Below are positions 18,085-26,563 of a stretch of 64,000 nucleotides of DNA, piece by piece. The stretch comes from Cohnella ginsengisoli (GTDB taxonomy: Bacteria; Bacillota; Bacilli; Paenibacillales; Paenibacillaceae): the NCBI RefSeq assembly GCF_029525555.1, contig NZ_JAPDHZ010000004.1:310001-374000 (forward strand). Direction: 5' to 3'. A model generated the notes under the pieces. That model saw nothing but the letters and a program-made list of their open reading frames with translations. It was not told the DNA's origin and made no database searches. Numbering within the stretch: position 1 is the first letter of the stretch; each line of letters opens with the position of its first letter. The translations under genes were made by a program, and so were the position numbers.

Positions 18085-19634
18085 TGGACCAAAGAAAGAA
18101 AACCGTAAGACGCGTCGTGGCCGGCGGCCTGACGCTGAGCTTGCTCGTGCCGCTGCTGGCGGCGTGCAACGACAAGAACGAGGAGGACCCGAACAACCGC
18201 CGTACGCTGCGTATCGGGATGATGTACGGCAGCTCCCAGGACGAATCGTACTATCGCCAGCAGTATACCGACCTATTCGAATATACGCATAAAAATATCG
18301 ATATCGAGCTCGTCCCCGCGATCGACTGGACGGAGCAGCAGTTCGAGGCGCCCGACAAGCAGCAAAACGTCGACCAGCTTGCGAAGGTCAAAGAAATCAT
18401 GACGGGCGCCAATCCGGTCGACGTCATGATCGTCGACTCCACGGCGATGCTGAGCCAGCTCGTCCAGGAAAACATGCTGAAACCGCTCGATCCGCTCATT
18501 AAGGAAGACAAGATCGATCTGACCGACTACGTGCCTTCGGTCATCGACGGCATCAAGGAAGTCGGCGACAATCAGCTGTACGCCCTGACGCCGACCTTCG
18601 TGCCTTCGGCGCTGTTCTACAACAAGACGCTGTTCCAGAAAAACAATATCGAGCCGCCTCGCGACGGCATGAGCTGGGACGAAGTGATCAGCCTGGCCAA
18701 GCGGTTCGGCGACGGCAAGGGCGGCAAGGACGCGACGTTCGGCTTTTCCTTTAACCAATGGGGAGCGAGCGACGGCTTCTCCGACATGACGCAGTATGCG
18801 GCGCCGCTGGGCTTGCGCGTATACGACGAGAAGGGCGAAAAGATGCTCGTCAATACGCCGCAATGGGAAAAGGTATGGACGACGATCGCCGACCTGTACA
18901 AGAAGCATGTCGTGCCGACGCAGGAAGACATGCAAAAAATTTACGAGGCGCAAAGCAAAGACGTCGTCGTCGGCGGCGACGGCGGTCAGGTTTACAATCC
19001 TTACCAGAACCAGCTTTTCTTCTCCGGCAAAATGGCGATGGTGCTCGGACAATACTACATGCTGAACGATCTCGAAACGTACAACAAAAACTATGAAAAG
19101 TTGAAAATGACGAAGCTCGACTGGGACGTCGTGACGGTGCCTCAATTCGTCAACGAAGCGGCCGGCATCGGCACGAACATCACGCTAAGCGCGCTGACGA
19201 GCATCAACGCGAAGGCCGCCAACCCTGACGATGCCTGGGAATTCGTCAAGTTCATGAACGGCGAGGACTGGGCGAAGCTGAAGTCCCGCAGCAGCTACGA
19301 GATGACGGCGCGCAAGTCGTTCATCAAGCCGCGCGACGGCATGAGCTACAACATCGACGCCTTCACGCAGCTCAAGCCGGCGCCGCAGCAATCCCTGGCC
19401 GACGCCAAGCTTCTGCAGGAGCGTCCGAACCTGAACTTTATCAACCAACTCGGCAGCTCCGAATTCCAGCAGGTGCTGAGCGGCAAGCTCTCCGTAAAGG
19501 AAGCGCTCAAGGAGTACGAGGAAAAAGGAAACGACATGCTGCAGAAAATCAAGCTGAACCCGAAAGGCCAGTTTGATCCCGGCATCGGCGGCGACGTATA
19601 CGGCGGCGGCGGAGTAGTAAGACCGCTGGACTGA
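18081..19634 (+). CDS. extracellular solute-binding lipoprotein 1
   Basis: 517 residues from ATG 18081 (GAGGGGGG 7 bases upstream). The lipobox is LLAAC, after a Lys/Arg-rich start. The rest has the layout of a family 1 (maltose-type) binding protein: DVMIVDSTAMLSQLVQENML, YALTPTFVPSALFYNKTLF and, near the C terminus, NPDDAWEFVKFMNG. Such proteins normally feed importers, yet the upstream genes are MacB/FtsX-type. A lipid-anchored ligand sensor or delivery factor for that complex is plausible. It is closely similar to the next gene, so the pair arose by duplication. A terminator follows about 60 bases downstream. Confidence 0.88.
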   Translation: MMDQRKKTVRRVVAGGLTLSLLVPLLAACNDKNEEDPNNRRTLRIGMMYGSSQDESYYRQQYTDLFEYTHKNIDIELVPAIDWTEQQFEAPDKQQNVDQLAKVKEIMTGANPVDVMIVDSTAMLSQLVQENMLKPLDPLIKEDKIDLTDYVPSVIDGIKEVGDNQLYALTPTFVPSALFYNKTLFQKNNIEPPRDGMSWDEVISLAKRFGDGKGGKDATFGFSFNQWGASDGFSDMTQYAAPLGLRVYDEKGEKMLVNTPQWEKVWTTIADLYKKHVVPTQEDMQKIYEAQSKDVVVGGDGGQVYNPYQNQLFFSGKMAMVLGQYYMLNDLETYNKNYEKLKMTKLDWDVVTVPQFVNEAAGIGTNITLSALTSINAKAANPDDAWEFVKFMNGEDWAKLKSRSSYEMTARKSFIKPRDGMSYNIDAFTQLKPAPQQSLADAKLLQERPNLNFINQLGSSEFQQVLSGKLSVKEALKEYEEKGNDMLQKIKLNPKGQFDPGIGGDVYGGGGVVRPLD

Positions 19635-19695
19635 CTTGAACTTTTAAAATCATCTTTTATGCTGCGACTTTCGCTTTCCATCAGGACTTACTAAC

Positions 19696-19738
19696 TTTGC
19701 GCGATCAGTCATCGAAGAGCTGATCGCGCTTTTTTTTG
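19696..19738 (+). terminator. intrinsic terminator after the operon
   Basis: GCGCGATCAG (19699-19708) pairs with CTGATCGCGC (19720-19729), followed by nine T. Confidence 0.9.
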
Positions 19739-19789
19739 ACCATGGACGGAATATATTGCCGCTTAAGGGAACAGAAGGGGGACTAAACA

Positions 19790-21341
19790 ATGAGGAATAA
19801 ATTAAACAAAAGCTGGGGTTTCGCGCTGGCTTCGCTGCTGGTAGCCATACCCGCGCTTGGCGCCTGTACGGATGGGCCGGAGAGCAACGACAAGGAACGC
19901 AGAACGCTGCGGATCGGGATGATGTACGGGAGCAAGGAGAGCGAATCCTATTACCGGCAGCAGATGACCGACATGTTCGAGGTAGACCACGGGAATATCG
20001 ACATCGAGTTCGTTTACGGAATCGACTATACCGATATGCAGTTCGCGACCGAAGAAGAGCGCAAAAAGCAGGATATCGACCCGCAAGCGAAATTCAAGGA
20101 GCTGCTCACGGGGGGACAACCCCGCCGACGTCGTCATGACCGATATCGTCTCGATGAAAAAGTTGTCTTCGGAAAACCTGCTCAAGCCGCTCGACGATTA
20201 TATCAAGCAGGACAAGATGAACCTTGACGACTTTTTGCCGGCCGTTATCGATACGATCAAATCCCAAGGGGACGGACAAATTTACGGGCTGGCCCCGACC
20301 TTTTCGAGCAGCGCATTGTTTTACAATAAACAATTGTTCGCCGACGCCAAGATCGCTCCGCCCACCGACGGAATGACCTGGAACGAGATTTTCTCGCTCG
20401 CTCAGTCCTTGAAGAGCGGCAAGGATAAGGACGCCATATACGGATTTGCGTTCAATAACTACGGAGGCGGAGTCAGCTTCTACGACGTGCAAGCCTCTAA
20501 CGGGGGCGCCTCGAAGATGCGCATTTTCGATGCCGCCGGCGAGAAGATGACCGTGCATACGAAGGCCTGGTCGGACGCGTGGGCCAAGCCGATTCAGCTG
20601 TACAAAGACAAGGTGATCCCGCACGCGGAAGACGTGCAGGCTAGCGCCGCCATGGCATCGAGCGACGGAAGCGTCGCCGCCTACAACCCTTATCAAGGCA
20701 ACGGATTTATCGGGGGGCAAGATCGCCATGACGGTGGGCAGCTACTACATGGTTAACGACCTGATCAATTACAACAAAAACGTAAGCAGGATGAAAGATG
20801 CCAAAGCCGTCGACTGGGACGTCGTCACGGCGCCGCAGGCCGAAGGCGGAAATTCAGGGGGGCTTGTACCTCGGCAATCTCGCGTCGATCAATGCCAAGA
20901 GCGCGAACCCGGACGATGCATGGGCGTTCATCAAGCATCTGAATAGCGAAGAAGTGGCGAAGTTCAAGGCAAGGAGCCAAGGCGAGCTGAGCGTCCGTCA
21001 AAAGTTCATCCAGCCCAAGGACGGAGCGACCTACCGGATCGAGGCGTTTACCAACGTGAAGGCGTATACCGACGAGGTCAGCGAAGCCGATCAGGAGCTG
21101 TACCGCGAACGCCCGAACCTCAATCTCATTTCGGAGCTCGGCAGTTATTTGTTTCAGGAGGCTGCGGACGGAAAGAAGACGATCGACGAGGCGCTCGCTG
21201 AATGGGATCGCAAAGGCAACGAGCTGCTGCAGAAGATCAAGCAGAATCCGAAGGGGGGATCTGTCCGGCGAGCTGCAACCCTACCGGGACGCCGCTCAAT
21301 CGGGCATGAAAAACATCCTCCGGGCTGCCGCGGGAGAATAA
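19790..21341 (+). CDS. extracellular solute-binding lipoprotein 2, four frameshifts
   Basis: 515 residues after correction, a paralog of the preceding gene (shared RRTLRIGMMYGS, ESYYRQQ, and NPDDAWAFIKHLN against NPDDAWEFVKFMN). The lipoprotein signal is AIPALGAC. The frame is broken at four G runs of six (20110-20115, 20712-20717, 20857-20862, 21253-21258). Each becomes continuous with five G, giving KELLTGDNPADVV, FIGGKIAMTVG, SGGLYLGN and NPKGDLSGELQPY, and a stop at 21339-21341. Four identical-type errors argue for sequencing error rather than a pseudogene, but a decayed copy cannot be excluded. It has its own ribosome site (AGAAGGGGG) behind a terminator, so separate or reduced expression is likely. 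Confidence 0.8.
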
Positions 21342-21436
21342 GCGGCGGAGCTTAGCCGGCACGCCCGGGGTTAAATCGCTTTCGAAACGAGCATCCTATA
21401 CCCATAACGACCACATTCCGGAGGGACGGATAAGGG

Positions 21437-21601
21437 ATGAAGTGGGTGTACTGGTCGCGGCTCTACGATAGCAAATTCCAGGCGGGATGCCTCGTGCGCC
21501 GTATCGAAAACGACGGCTGGTTGTTCGGCGTCGAAATGCCGCGGGAAGTCGAAGTGTACCGTTCGAGAAAAGGAAAATTCGGCGTTAGGTATATGCCATA
21601 A
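21437..21601 (+). CDS. 54-residue basic protein, function unknown
   Basis: Starts at ATG 21437, 12 bases after GGAGGG. The protein is rich in aromatic and basic residues (MKWVYWSRLYDSKFQ; REVEVYRSRKGKFGVRYMP), without signal or membrane segment. The good ribosome site and a hairpin directly after the stop support it as real. Not recognised. Confidence 0.55.
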   Translation: MKWVYWSRLYDSKFQAGCLVRRIENDGWLFGVEMPREVEVYRSRKGKFGVRYMP

Positions 21602-21609
21602 CCGCGTTT

Positions 21610-21650
21610 AGGAGGACCCGTAGCAGGCGAGGGTTGCGGCGGGTCCTCTT
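21610..21650 (+). terminator. probable intrinsic terminator
   Basis: AGGAGGACCCG (21610-21620) pairs with CGGGTCCTCTT (21640-21650). The T tract is weak. Confidence 0.55.
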
Positions 21651-21727
21651 GCTGTGTTATCGTCGACAAAGGATGGCGGTTACCATCCGCTTGATGTAAC
21701 CTGTTCATAGGACTGGAGGGGTAGCAA

Positions 21728-21919
21728 ATGAGGAGAACGCCGCTGTCCGCGGATACCGCGCAAAAGCTGGCCGCGCACCTGAAGGTGCCGATCGAGCATC
21801 TCATGCATATGCCGCAGCATATCTTGCTTCAAAAGCTCGCAGAGATGGCAGAGAAGGAAGCCGGTGCCGCTTCGGAGACGGAGCAACTGAAAAATCCGGA
21901 AAAAAATCAAAAAGAATAG
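21728..21919 (+). CDS. YycC-like small protein
   Basis: 63 residues. The segment LSADTAQKLAAHLKVPIEHLMHMPQHILLQKLAE is close, from memory, to the Bacillus YycC family (short cytoplasmic proteins of unknown role). The segment is given here only as a description of residues about 6-39; its key part is HLMHMPQHILL. The tail is charged and probably disordered. CTGGAGGGG lies 8 bases before ATG 21728. Confidence 0.65.
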   Translation: MRRTPLSADTAQKLAAHLKVPIEHLMHMPQHILLQKLAEMAEKEAGAASETEQLKNPEKNQKE

Positions 21920-21929
21920 CGATTTTTCC

Positions 21930-21959
21930 TTGACGGATGATCTCTTTATGCGGTATATT
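21930..21959 (+). promoter_or_regulatory. probable promoter of the tRNA-fMet/Ile2 unit
   Basis: TTGACG (21930-21935) and TATATT (21954-21959) with an 18-base spacer lie 41 bases upstream of the first tRNA. Confidence 0.6.
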
Positions 21960-21999
21960 AATTCTTGTCGCCATTGAGGGACACTTGATCGTTTAACGA

Positions 22000-22080
<81 letters not shown>

Positions 22081-22105
22081 TAGCTTCCTCGTAGGATCAT
22101 GACGA

Positions 22106-22181
22106 GGGCCCTTAGCTCAGTGGTTAGAGCTGTCGGCTCATAACCGATTGGTCGGGGGTTCGAGTCCCTCAGGGCCCACCA
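22106..22181 (+). tRNA. tRNA-Ile2 (CAT anticodon, expected lysidine-modified)
   Basis: 76 bases including CCA. The acceptor is GGGCCCT/AGGGCCC and the anticodon loop CTCATAA. Its body resembles Bacillus Ile2 (CCTTAGCTCAG, CGGCTCATAACCG) more than elongator Met, so TilS would convert C34 to lysidine. Elongator tRNA-Met is the alternative. Confidence 0.75.
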
Positions 22182-22383
22182 CAGCGAGGAATTTAGCAGC
22201 AGCTTGTACGCCGATCTTCGCGAGCAATACATATCGAAGTAATTTACGTCTCCTTTCGTTTTTTTTCGTCCAATCGGTCGAAAATGATGATAAGGGGCGT
22301 TTTTGTTATAGGTTGGTTTACGTTGAATCTTGTCGAAGGGCGATATTCTCGTTTATACTGGAAATAAACGGGAGGGTTATCCA

Positions 22384-22644
22384 TTGAATACAGATGCGAA
22401 CGTTAATGAGCCCGCAGCCATGCCGCGCGAAAAATCGCCGCCAATTGCGAGCCTTATTATTGGATGGGCAGCTGCTGCGGTGTCGTTAGTCTTTGTTCCG
22501 ATTCTTTTCGGAGCGGTCGCGGTCATCCTTGGTTACGTTGTTAAAAAGAAATATCAACGTGACGTTGCCGGGTTTTCGTTAATGGTTGGCGGCATAGCTT
22601 GTGCGATACTTGGTATACTCATTGGAATTCTGACAAACCTATAG
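22384..22644 (+). CDS. small two-helix membrane protein (DUF4190-like)
   Basis: 86 residues from TTG 22384, chosen because GGAGGG at 22371-22376 lies 7 bases upstream. It has a soluble N terminus of 25 residues, helix 1 (LIIGWAAAAVSLVFVPILFG), a basic loop VKKKYQRD, and helix 2 (GGIACAILGILIGIL). The hairpin topology with a central KKKY loop recalls DUF4190 proteins of unknown role. It stands alone between tRNA genes. Confidence 0.6.
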   Translation: MNTDANVNEPAAMPREKSPPIASLIIGWAAAAVSLVFVPILFGAVAVILGYVVKKKYQRDVAGFSLMVGGIACAILGILIGILTNL

Positions 22645-22676
22645 TCGGCTATTTTTGTGCTTTTTTTATTTTACGT

Positions 22677-22705
22677 TTGACGCGTCGCCTCGCGCATAGT
22701 ACAAT
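22677..22705 (+). promoter_or_regulatory. promoter upstream of tRNA-Leu
   Basis: TTGACG (22677-22682) and TACAAT (22700-22705) with a 17-base spacer. The 140-base leader to the tRNA contains two small hairpins, one of them CCGCATG/CATGCGG at about 22822-22838. Confidence 0.65.
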
Positions 22706-22844
22706 GAAAAACGTCGACTTAACGAGATAGCTTAAAACGACTGCGGATGGGGCAACGTGATCTTTATACGGCGTCCCGTACGCTGAGGCGAGAAACCTCG
22801 CTATAAACGAATCGTTTAAAACCGCATGTTCATGCGGAAAACAT

Positions 22845-22933
22845 GCCGGGGTGGCGGAATTGGCAGACGCACAGGACTTAAAATCCTGCGATGGGTGACC
22901 ATCGTACGGGTTCGACCCCCGTCCTCGGCACCA
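22845..22933 (+). tRNA. tRNA-Leu (TAA)
   Basis: 89 bases including CCA, with the long variable arm of class II tRNAs (TGCGATGGGTGACCATCGTA). The anticodon loop is ACTTAAAAT and the acceptor GCCGGGG/CCTCGGC (one mismatch-type G-T pair). Confidence 0.95.
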
Positions 22934-22952
22934 TTACGATTAAGGATTTTAA

Positions 22953-22986
22953 GGGTTCCAGCTCCTAAGGGCTGGAGCCTTTTTTC
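22953..22986 (+). terminator. intrinsic terminator after tRNA-Leu
   Basis: GGTTCCAGC pairs with GCTGGAGCC across TCCTAAGG, followed by six T. Confidence 0.85.
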
Positions 22987-23127
22987 ATCATTTCTCCAAT
23001 TGCGTCTATTCTCGCCGGCATTTAGTTTCGAGTTAACACGTTTCTATGTTCGTTAAGGTGATTCACACAAAACGACAAGCTTTCTCAGGTAAATTATACA
23101 TGGGAGAGGCGATGTAAATATGTTAGG

Positions 23128-24992
23128 ATGAAGGCGGTTACAGAAACCAACATCTCTCATGATCGACAATCGGAGGCTTTGGTGTTCAGGCAGATCATCT
23201 CCTATACCCAGAAATATAGATTGAGTTACCGTATGATCGTGACGAATATTTGCATTGCCGTATTGCCCATTATCCTGTTAGGCTCGGTGGGCTATTTCTC
23301 GTACATCCATATCATGAAGCAGAATGCGCTCGACGGCGTTGATCGGTTCGTGATTCAAACCAACGACCGCTTTGACGAGTATTTTAATAGGGTGGATTTG
23401 TTGTCCAAGTCCATCTTTTATAACCGAAACGTACAACAGATCATGCTCGACAATTTATCATGGCAAGAATCGGATGCGCTGCTCCGGAACTTAAACGCGT
23501 ACATGTCATTGGATCCGACGATCAGGGGCGTCGGAATGATTAACTCCGAAGATTTTCGAATCGTCTCTACGGGCCAACTTATGACCGGGACGATGATGGA
23601 TTATATTCGCAACAAGCAGCAAGCCAATCTAGTGAAGTCCCAGATCCAAATATCCCCACCTCTCGAAACGATAAAAGACGAGAAGGCACTGCTTGCCTTC
23701 AGGCAAATCAAATCGGTGCAGCAAAATAGTTATCTGAAAGGTCTATACATTGGGGTTATGCAGCTCGATATTGATTGGATACGTCAAATTTTGCAAACGG
23801 GAAACTGGAAGGATAAAGCGTATCTTTACATCGTGAACGAGAACGACGATTTGATCGGTTCCTCGACGAGTCAGCTTGATTATTCGAAGATCCAATCGCT
23901 TTCGGCGAAAATGACAGACGAGGGCGTCTCCAACATCCGCATCGATCAAACGAAATACTTGTATCGATCGATTCCAATCAAAAGTCTGGGCTGGAAGTTC
24001 ATTGCCCTGATCAATACCGATAAGTTGGTGGAAAGAGCGACGGTGATCCCCTATACCTTAATTGGGGCGATCGTCCTGATGATCTTTATCGTCATTCTCA
24101 TTGTCGTATCTTTTAATATCCGGTTGACGCATCCGATTACCAAAATAGCGGATGCTTTCGACAGCGCGGCGAGCGGCGATTTTGACGCCAAATTGAGATT
24201 TGGTTATAAGAACGAGATCACCGTCATCCAGGACCACTATAACAACATGTTGGATCAGATCAAAAAGCTGACGGAGCATCTGCTTCAGTCGCAGCAGCAG
24301 CTTCACGAAACCGAAATGGACAAGCAGCTCTTTCAACTCAATGGTCTGCAAAGCCAGATCAATGCGCATTTTTTGTACAATGTCCTTCATTCCATTCGGG
24401 GGGATGTCATTGTCCAATGCCAAAAAAAGAAGTGGCTGCAGCAATCGACAATCTCGTTTCTTATTTCCGATACATAACCCGTACCGACGAATACGTTCTT
24501 CTGTTTAGAGAGCTCGAGCACTTAGACACGTATATCGCTATTCAAAAAATTAGGTTTGGCGATCGGCTGCAGTTCAAAATAGCGATGGAACCGATTCTTA
24601 GGAGTCAATACATCGTGAAGTTGATCTTGCAGCCGTTGATAGAGAATTCGTTATTCCACGGTCTTGAGGGAAAAAACGGACGATGGATCATCAAGATCCA
24701 TGCCATAAGGACGAATAGGGACGAAATTCTCATCAAAGTGATGGATAACGGAGTGGGGATGAACGAAGAGAAATTGGCACGATTGCATGCCACGCTATCG
24801 GGCGAAACGACGTCTTCGGCATCCGATGGCGGCAATCTGGGACAAGGAATCGGTTTAGTCAACATTCATAAGAGAATTCAAATTTATTACGGCAAGCAAT
24901 ACGGATTAACCATGAAGAGTTGGATTGACAAAGGCACTGTCGTGACGATTAAAGTTCCGCTCAGCATCAGGGAGGATGACGGCCATTTATAA
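23128..24992 (+). CDS. YesM-type sensor histidine kinase, two frameshifts
   Basis: 620 residues after correction. Transmembrane helix 1 is near 38-60 (ICIAVLPIILLGSVGYFSY). An extracellular Cache-like sensor follows up to about 305, with helix 2 near 308-330 and HAMP near 332-385. The His-kinase domain has the phosphoacceptor H414 in INAHFLYNVLHSIRG, and the HATPase ends with NGVGM and GQGIGLVNIHKR. An extra G at 24398-24403 and an extra A at 24422-24428 break the frame. Correcting both restores SIRGMSLSNAKKEVAAAIDN. YesM kinases pair with AraC-type YesN regulators to control polysaccharide or sugar-uptake genes. The stop overlaps the regulator start. The start ATG has only a weak TTAGG upstream. 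Base composition is clearly less GC-rich than the genes to the left. Confidence 0.9.
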
Positions 24993-26541
24993 CATATTGC
25001 TTGTAGACGACGAACCATGGATTTTAAAAGACATGGAAAGGATAATCGATTGGGAAGAAACTGGCTTTCGTATTATAGCAAAGGTTAACGATGCATACGC
25101 GGCCGAGAGCCTATTAAAACGCCATCAAATAGACGTCTTGATCAGCGATATCCGAATGCCGGGGAAAAGCGGACTTGATCTCTTGTCGTTCGTAAAGCGG
25201 GTTTCTCCCGACACGTTAGTTGTGTTTATGAGCGCTTATAGCGAGTTCTCTTATGCGCAGCAAGCGATTGAAAGGGGATGTTTCCACTATTTGCTCAAGC
25301 CGGTTAACGTAGAAGAGCTCCAGCTGACGCTGGGAAGATGTCTGCGGAGTCTGGCGGAGAAGGCAAAAGAACTTGAAGCCCGAATCGTAGCCGATCAGTC
25401 TATGAGGTTCATGGAAGGAATCGAAAAGGATTACACGATTCGGCGCATGCTCGAAGGCTTCGCGGGATTCGGGTTGCCGTTCCAAGAGCACCATCGCTTT
25501 ATGTTCGCGATTATAAAGAGCGGTTCAGAGATCGCGGCCGAAGCGCTTCAACCGTTTCAATCTATGTTGCTGCAATATGGGGTCTCCTTCAGGAGCGGGC
25601 AATTCAGTCCATCAAAATGGGGATATCTGTTAGGGGTTCCGGAGCTAAGCCCGAACGTCTATTGCAGCGTATACAAAGACGTCGTTCGCCGAACGAAGGC
25701 GCGCGGATGGGATGTCGGTTTAAGCGTATGTAGCGATTCGGCTGGAAAAGTGAGTCGATTGTATCATCAATCGAACATGATGTCCGAAACGTCCGCTTTG
25801 AATGGAAAAGTCGGCGTGTACCGTTATCGTGTTCAAGTAAATGCCGATATCCCCGCATTGAGAGAGCGAATCGGGAAAGCGTCGAGGCTGGAACATTTAG
25901 AATTAGCGTTGATCGACGTCCATAAAGGAATCGACACCGGCCGCATTCACCTCAGCGGTCTTGCCGAACTCTATAATCTCTTCGTGTCGGCGATCGCGAA
26001 CTTGTCTTTGCACGACGTTGACGCCATAGATTCCAATTCGGCGCAAGAATTCGTTCTGCATTACGGGAATCCGCACGATCTTCTTGAAGATATAGCGATG
26101 ATGATCGCTGAACAAAAGAAAAAACCGGACGATTCGAACGCTCATCTCATCGTCGAAGAGATCACGCGAGAACTGGACCGTCTGTATGCGCATCGAATAT
26201 CGCTGAAGGAGCTGGCGCAAAAGTATTTTATCAGTCCGAATTATTTAAGCCATCTGTTCAAGCAAGAGAAAGGATTAAGCTTCATCAACTATTTAATTCA
26301 GAAGAGGCTTGATGTGGCCATTGCATTGCTGGAGAAAGACATCTCGCTTTATGAAGTAGCGCGAATGGTCGGCTACGACGATTATGCCCACTTCAGCAAG
26401 TTGTTTAAGAAGCATGTCGGACAATCCCCCCGTCGATTACAAACAACGCAAAATAAGACATGCTGCAAAGGTGGATTAACACATCGAAAAACGAGAGCAG
26501 GTATGTCAGAATACGTTTTGCAAGCGCTTGCAATGAAGTGA
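24976..26541 (+). CDS. YesN-type response regulator, AraC family
   Basis: 521 residues. The receiver domain at 1-125 has DD (11-12), phosphoacceptor D58 in ISDIRMPGKSG and Lys in YLLKPVN. The middle region is divergent. The C-terminal AraC/XylS double helix-turn-helix at about 400-500 has LAQKYFISPNYLSHLFKQE and VARMVGYDDYAHFSKLFKK. The ATG lies inside the kinase gene (17-base overlap). It probably activates the adjacent beta-helix and transporter genes. Confidence 0.93.
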   Translation: MTAIYNILLVDDEPWILKDMERIIDWEETGFRIIAKVNDAYAAESLLKRHQIDVLISDIRMPGKSGLDLLSFVKRVSPDTLVVFMSAYSEFSYAQQAIERGCFHYLLKPVNVEELQLTLGRCLRSLAEKAKELEARIVADQSMRFMEGIEKDYTIRRMLEGFAGFGLPFQEHHRFMFAIIKSGSEIAAEALQPFQSMLLQYGVSFRSGQFSPSKWGYLLGVPELSPNVYCSVYKDVVRRTKARGWDVGLSVCSDSAGKVSRLYHQSNMMSETSALNGKVGVYRYRVQVNADIPALRERIGKASRLEHLELALIDVHKGIDTGRIHLSGLAELYNLFVSAIANLSLHDVDAIDSNSAQEFVLHYGNPHDLLEDIAMMIAEQKKKPDDSNAHLIVEEITRELDRLYAHRISLKELAQKYFISPNYLSHLFKQEKGLSFINYLIQKRLDVAIALLEKDISLYEVARMVGYDDYAHFSKLFKKHVGQSPRRLQTTQNKTCCKGGLTHRKTRAGMSEYVLQALAMK

Positions 26542-26563
26542 TCTCATCTAAGGAGGAGTTCAG

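Noticed and set aside
17196..19634. An 812-residue fusion of ABC ATPase and solute-binding protein
   Set aside because: The junction lies in a six-G run and just before a lipoprotein signal peptide with its own ribosome site. Five G gives a normal stop overlapping the next ATG, so the fusion is an indel artefact.
24390..24430. Programmed frameshifting in the histidine kinase
   Set aside because: Two separate homopolymers (G6, A7) must both be shortened, both match the window-wide error pattern, and no slippery-site plus stem arrangement is seen.
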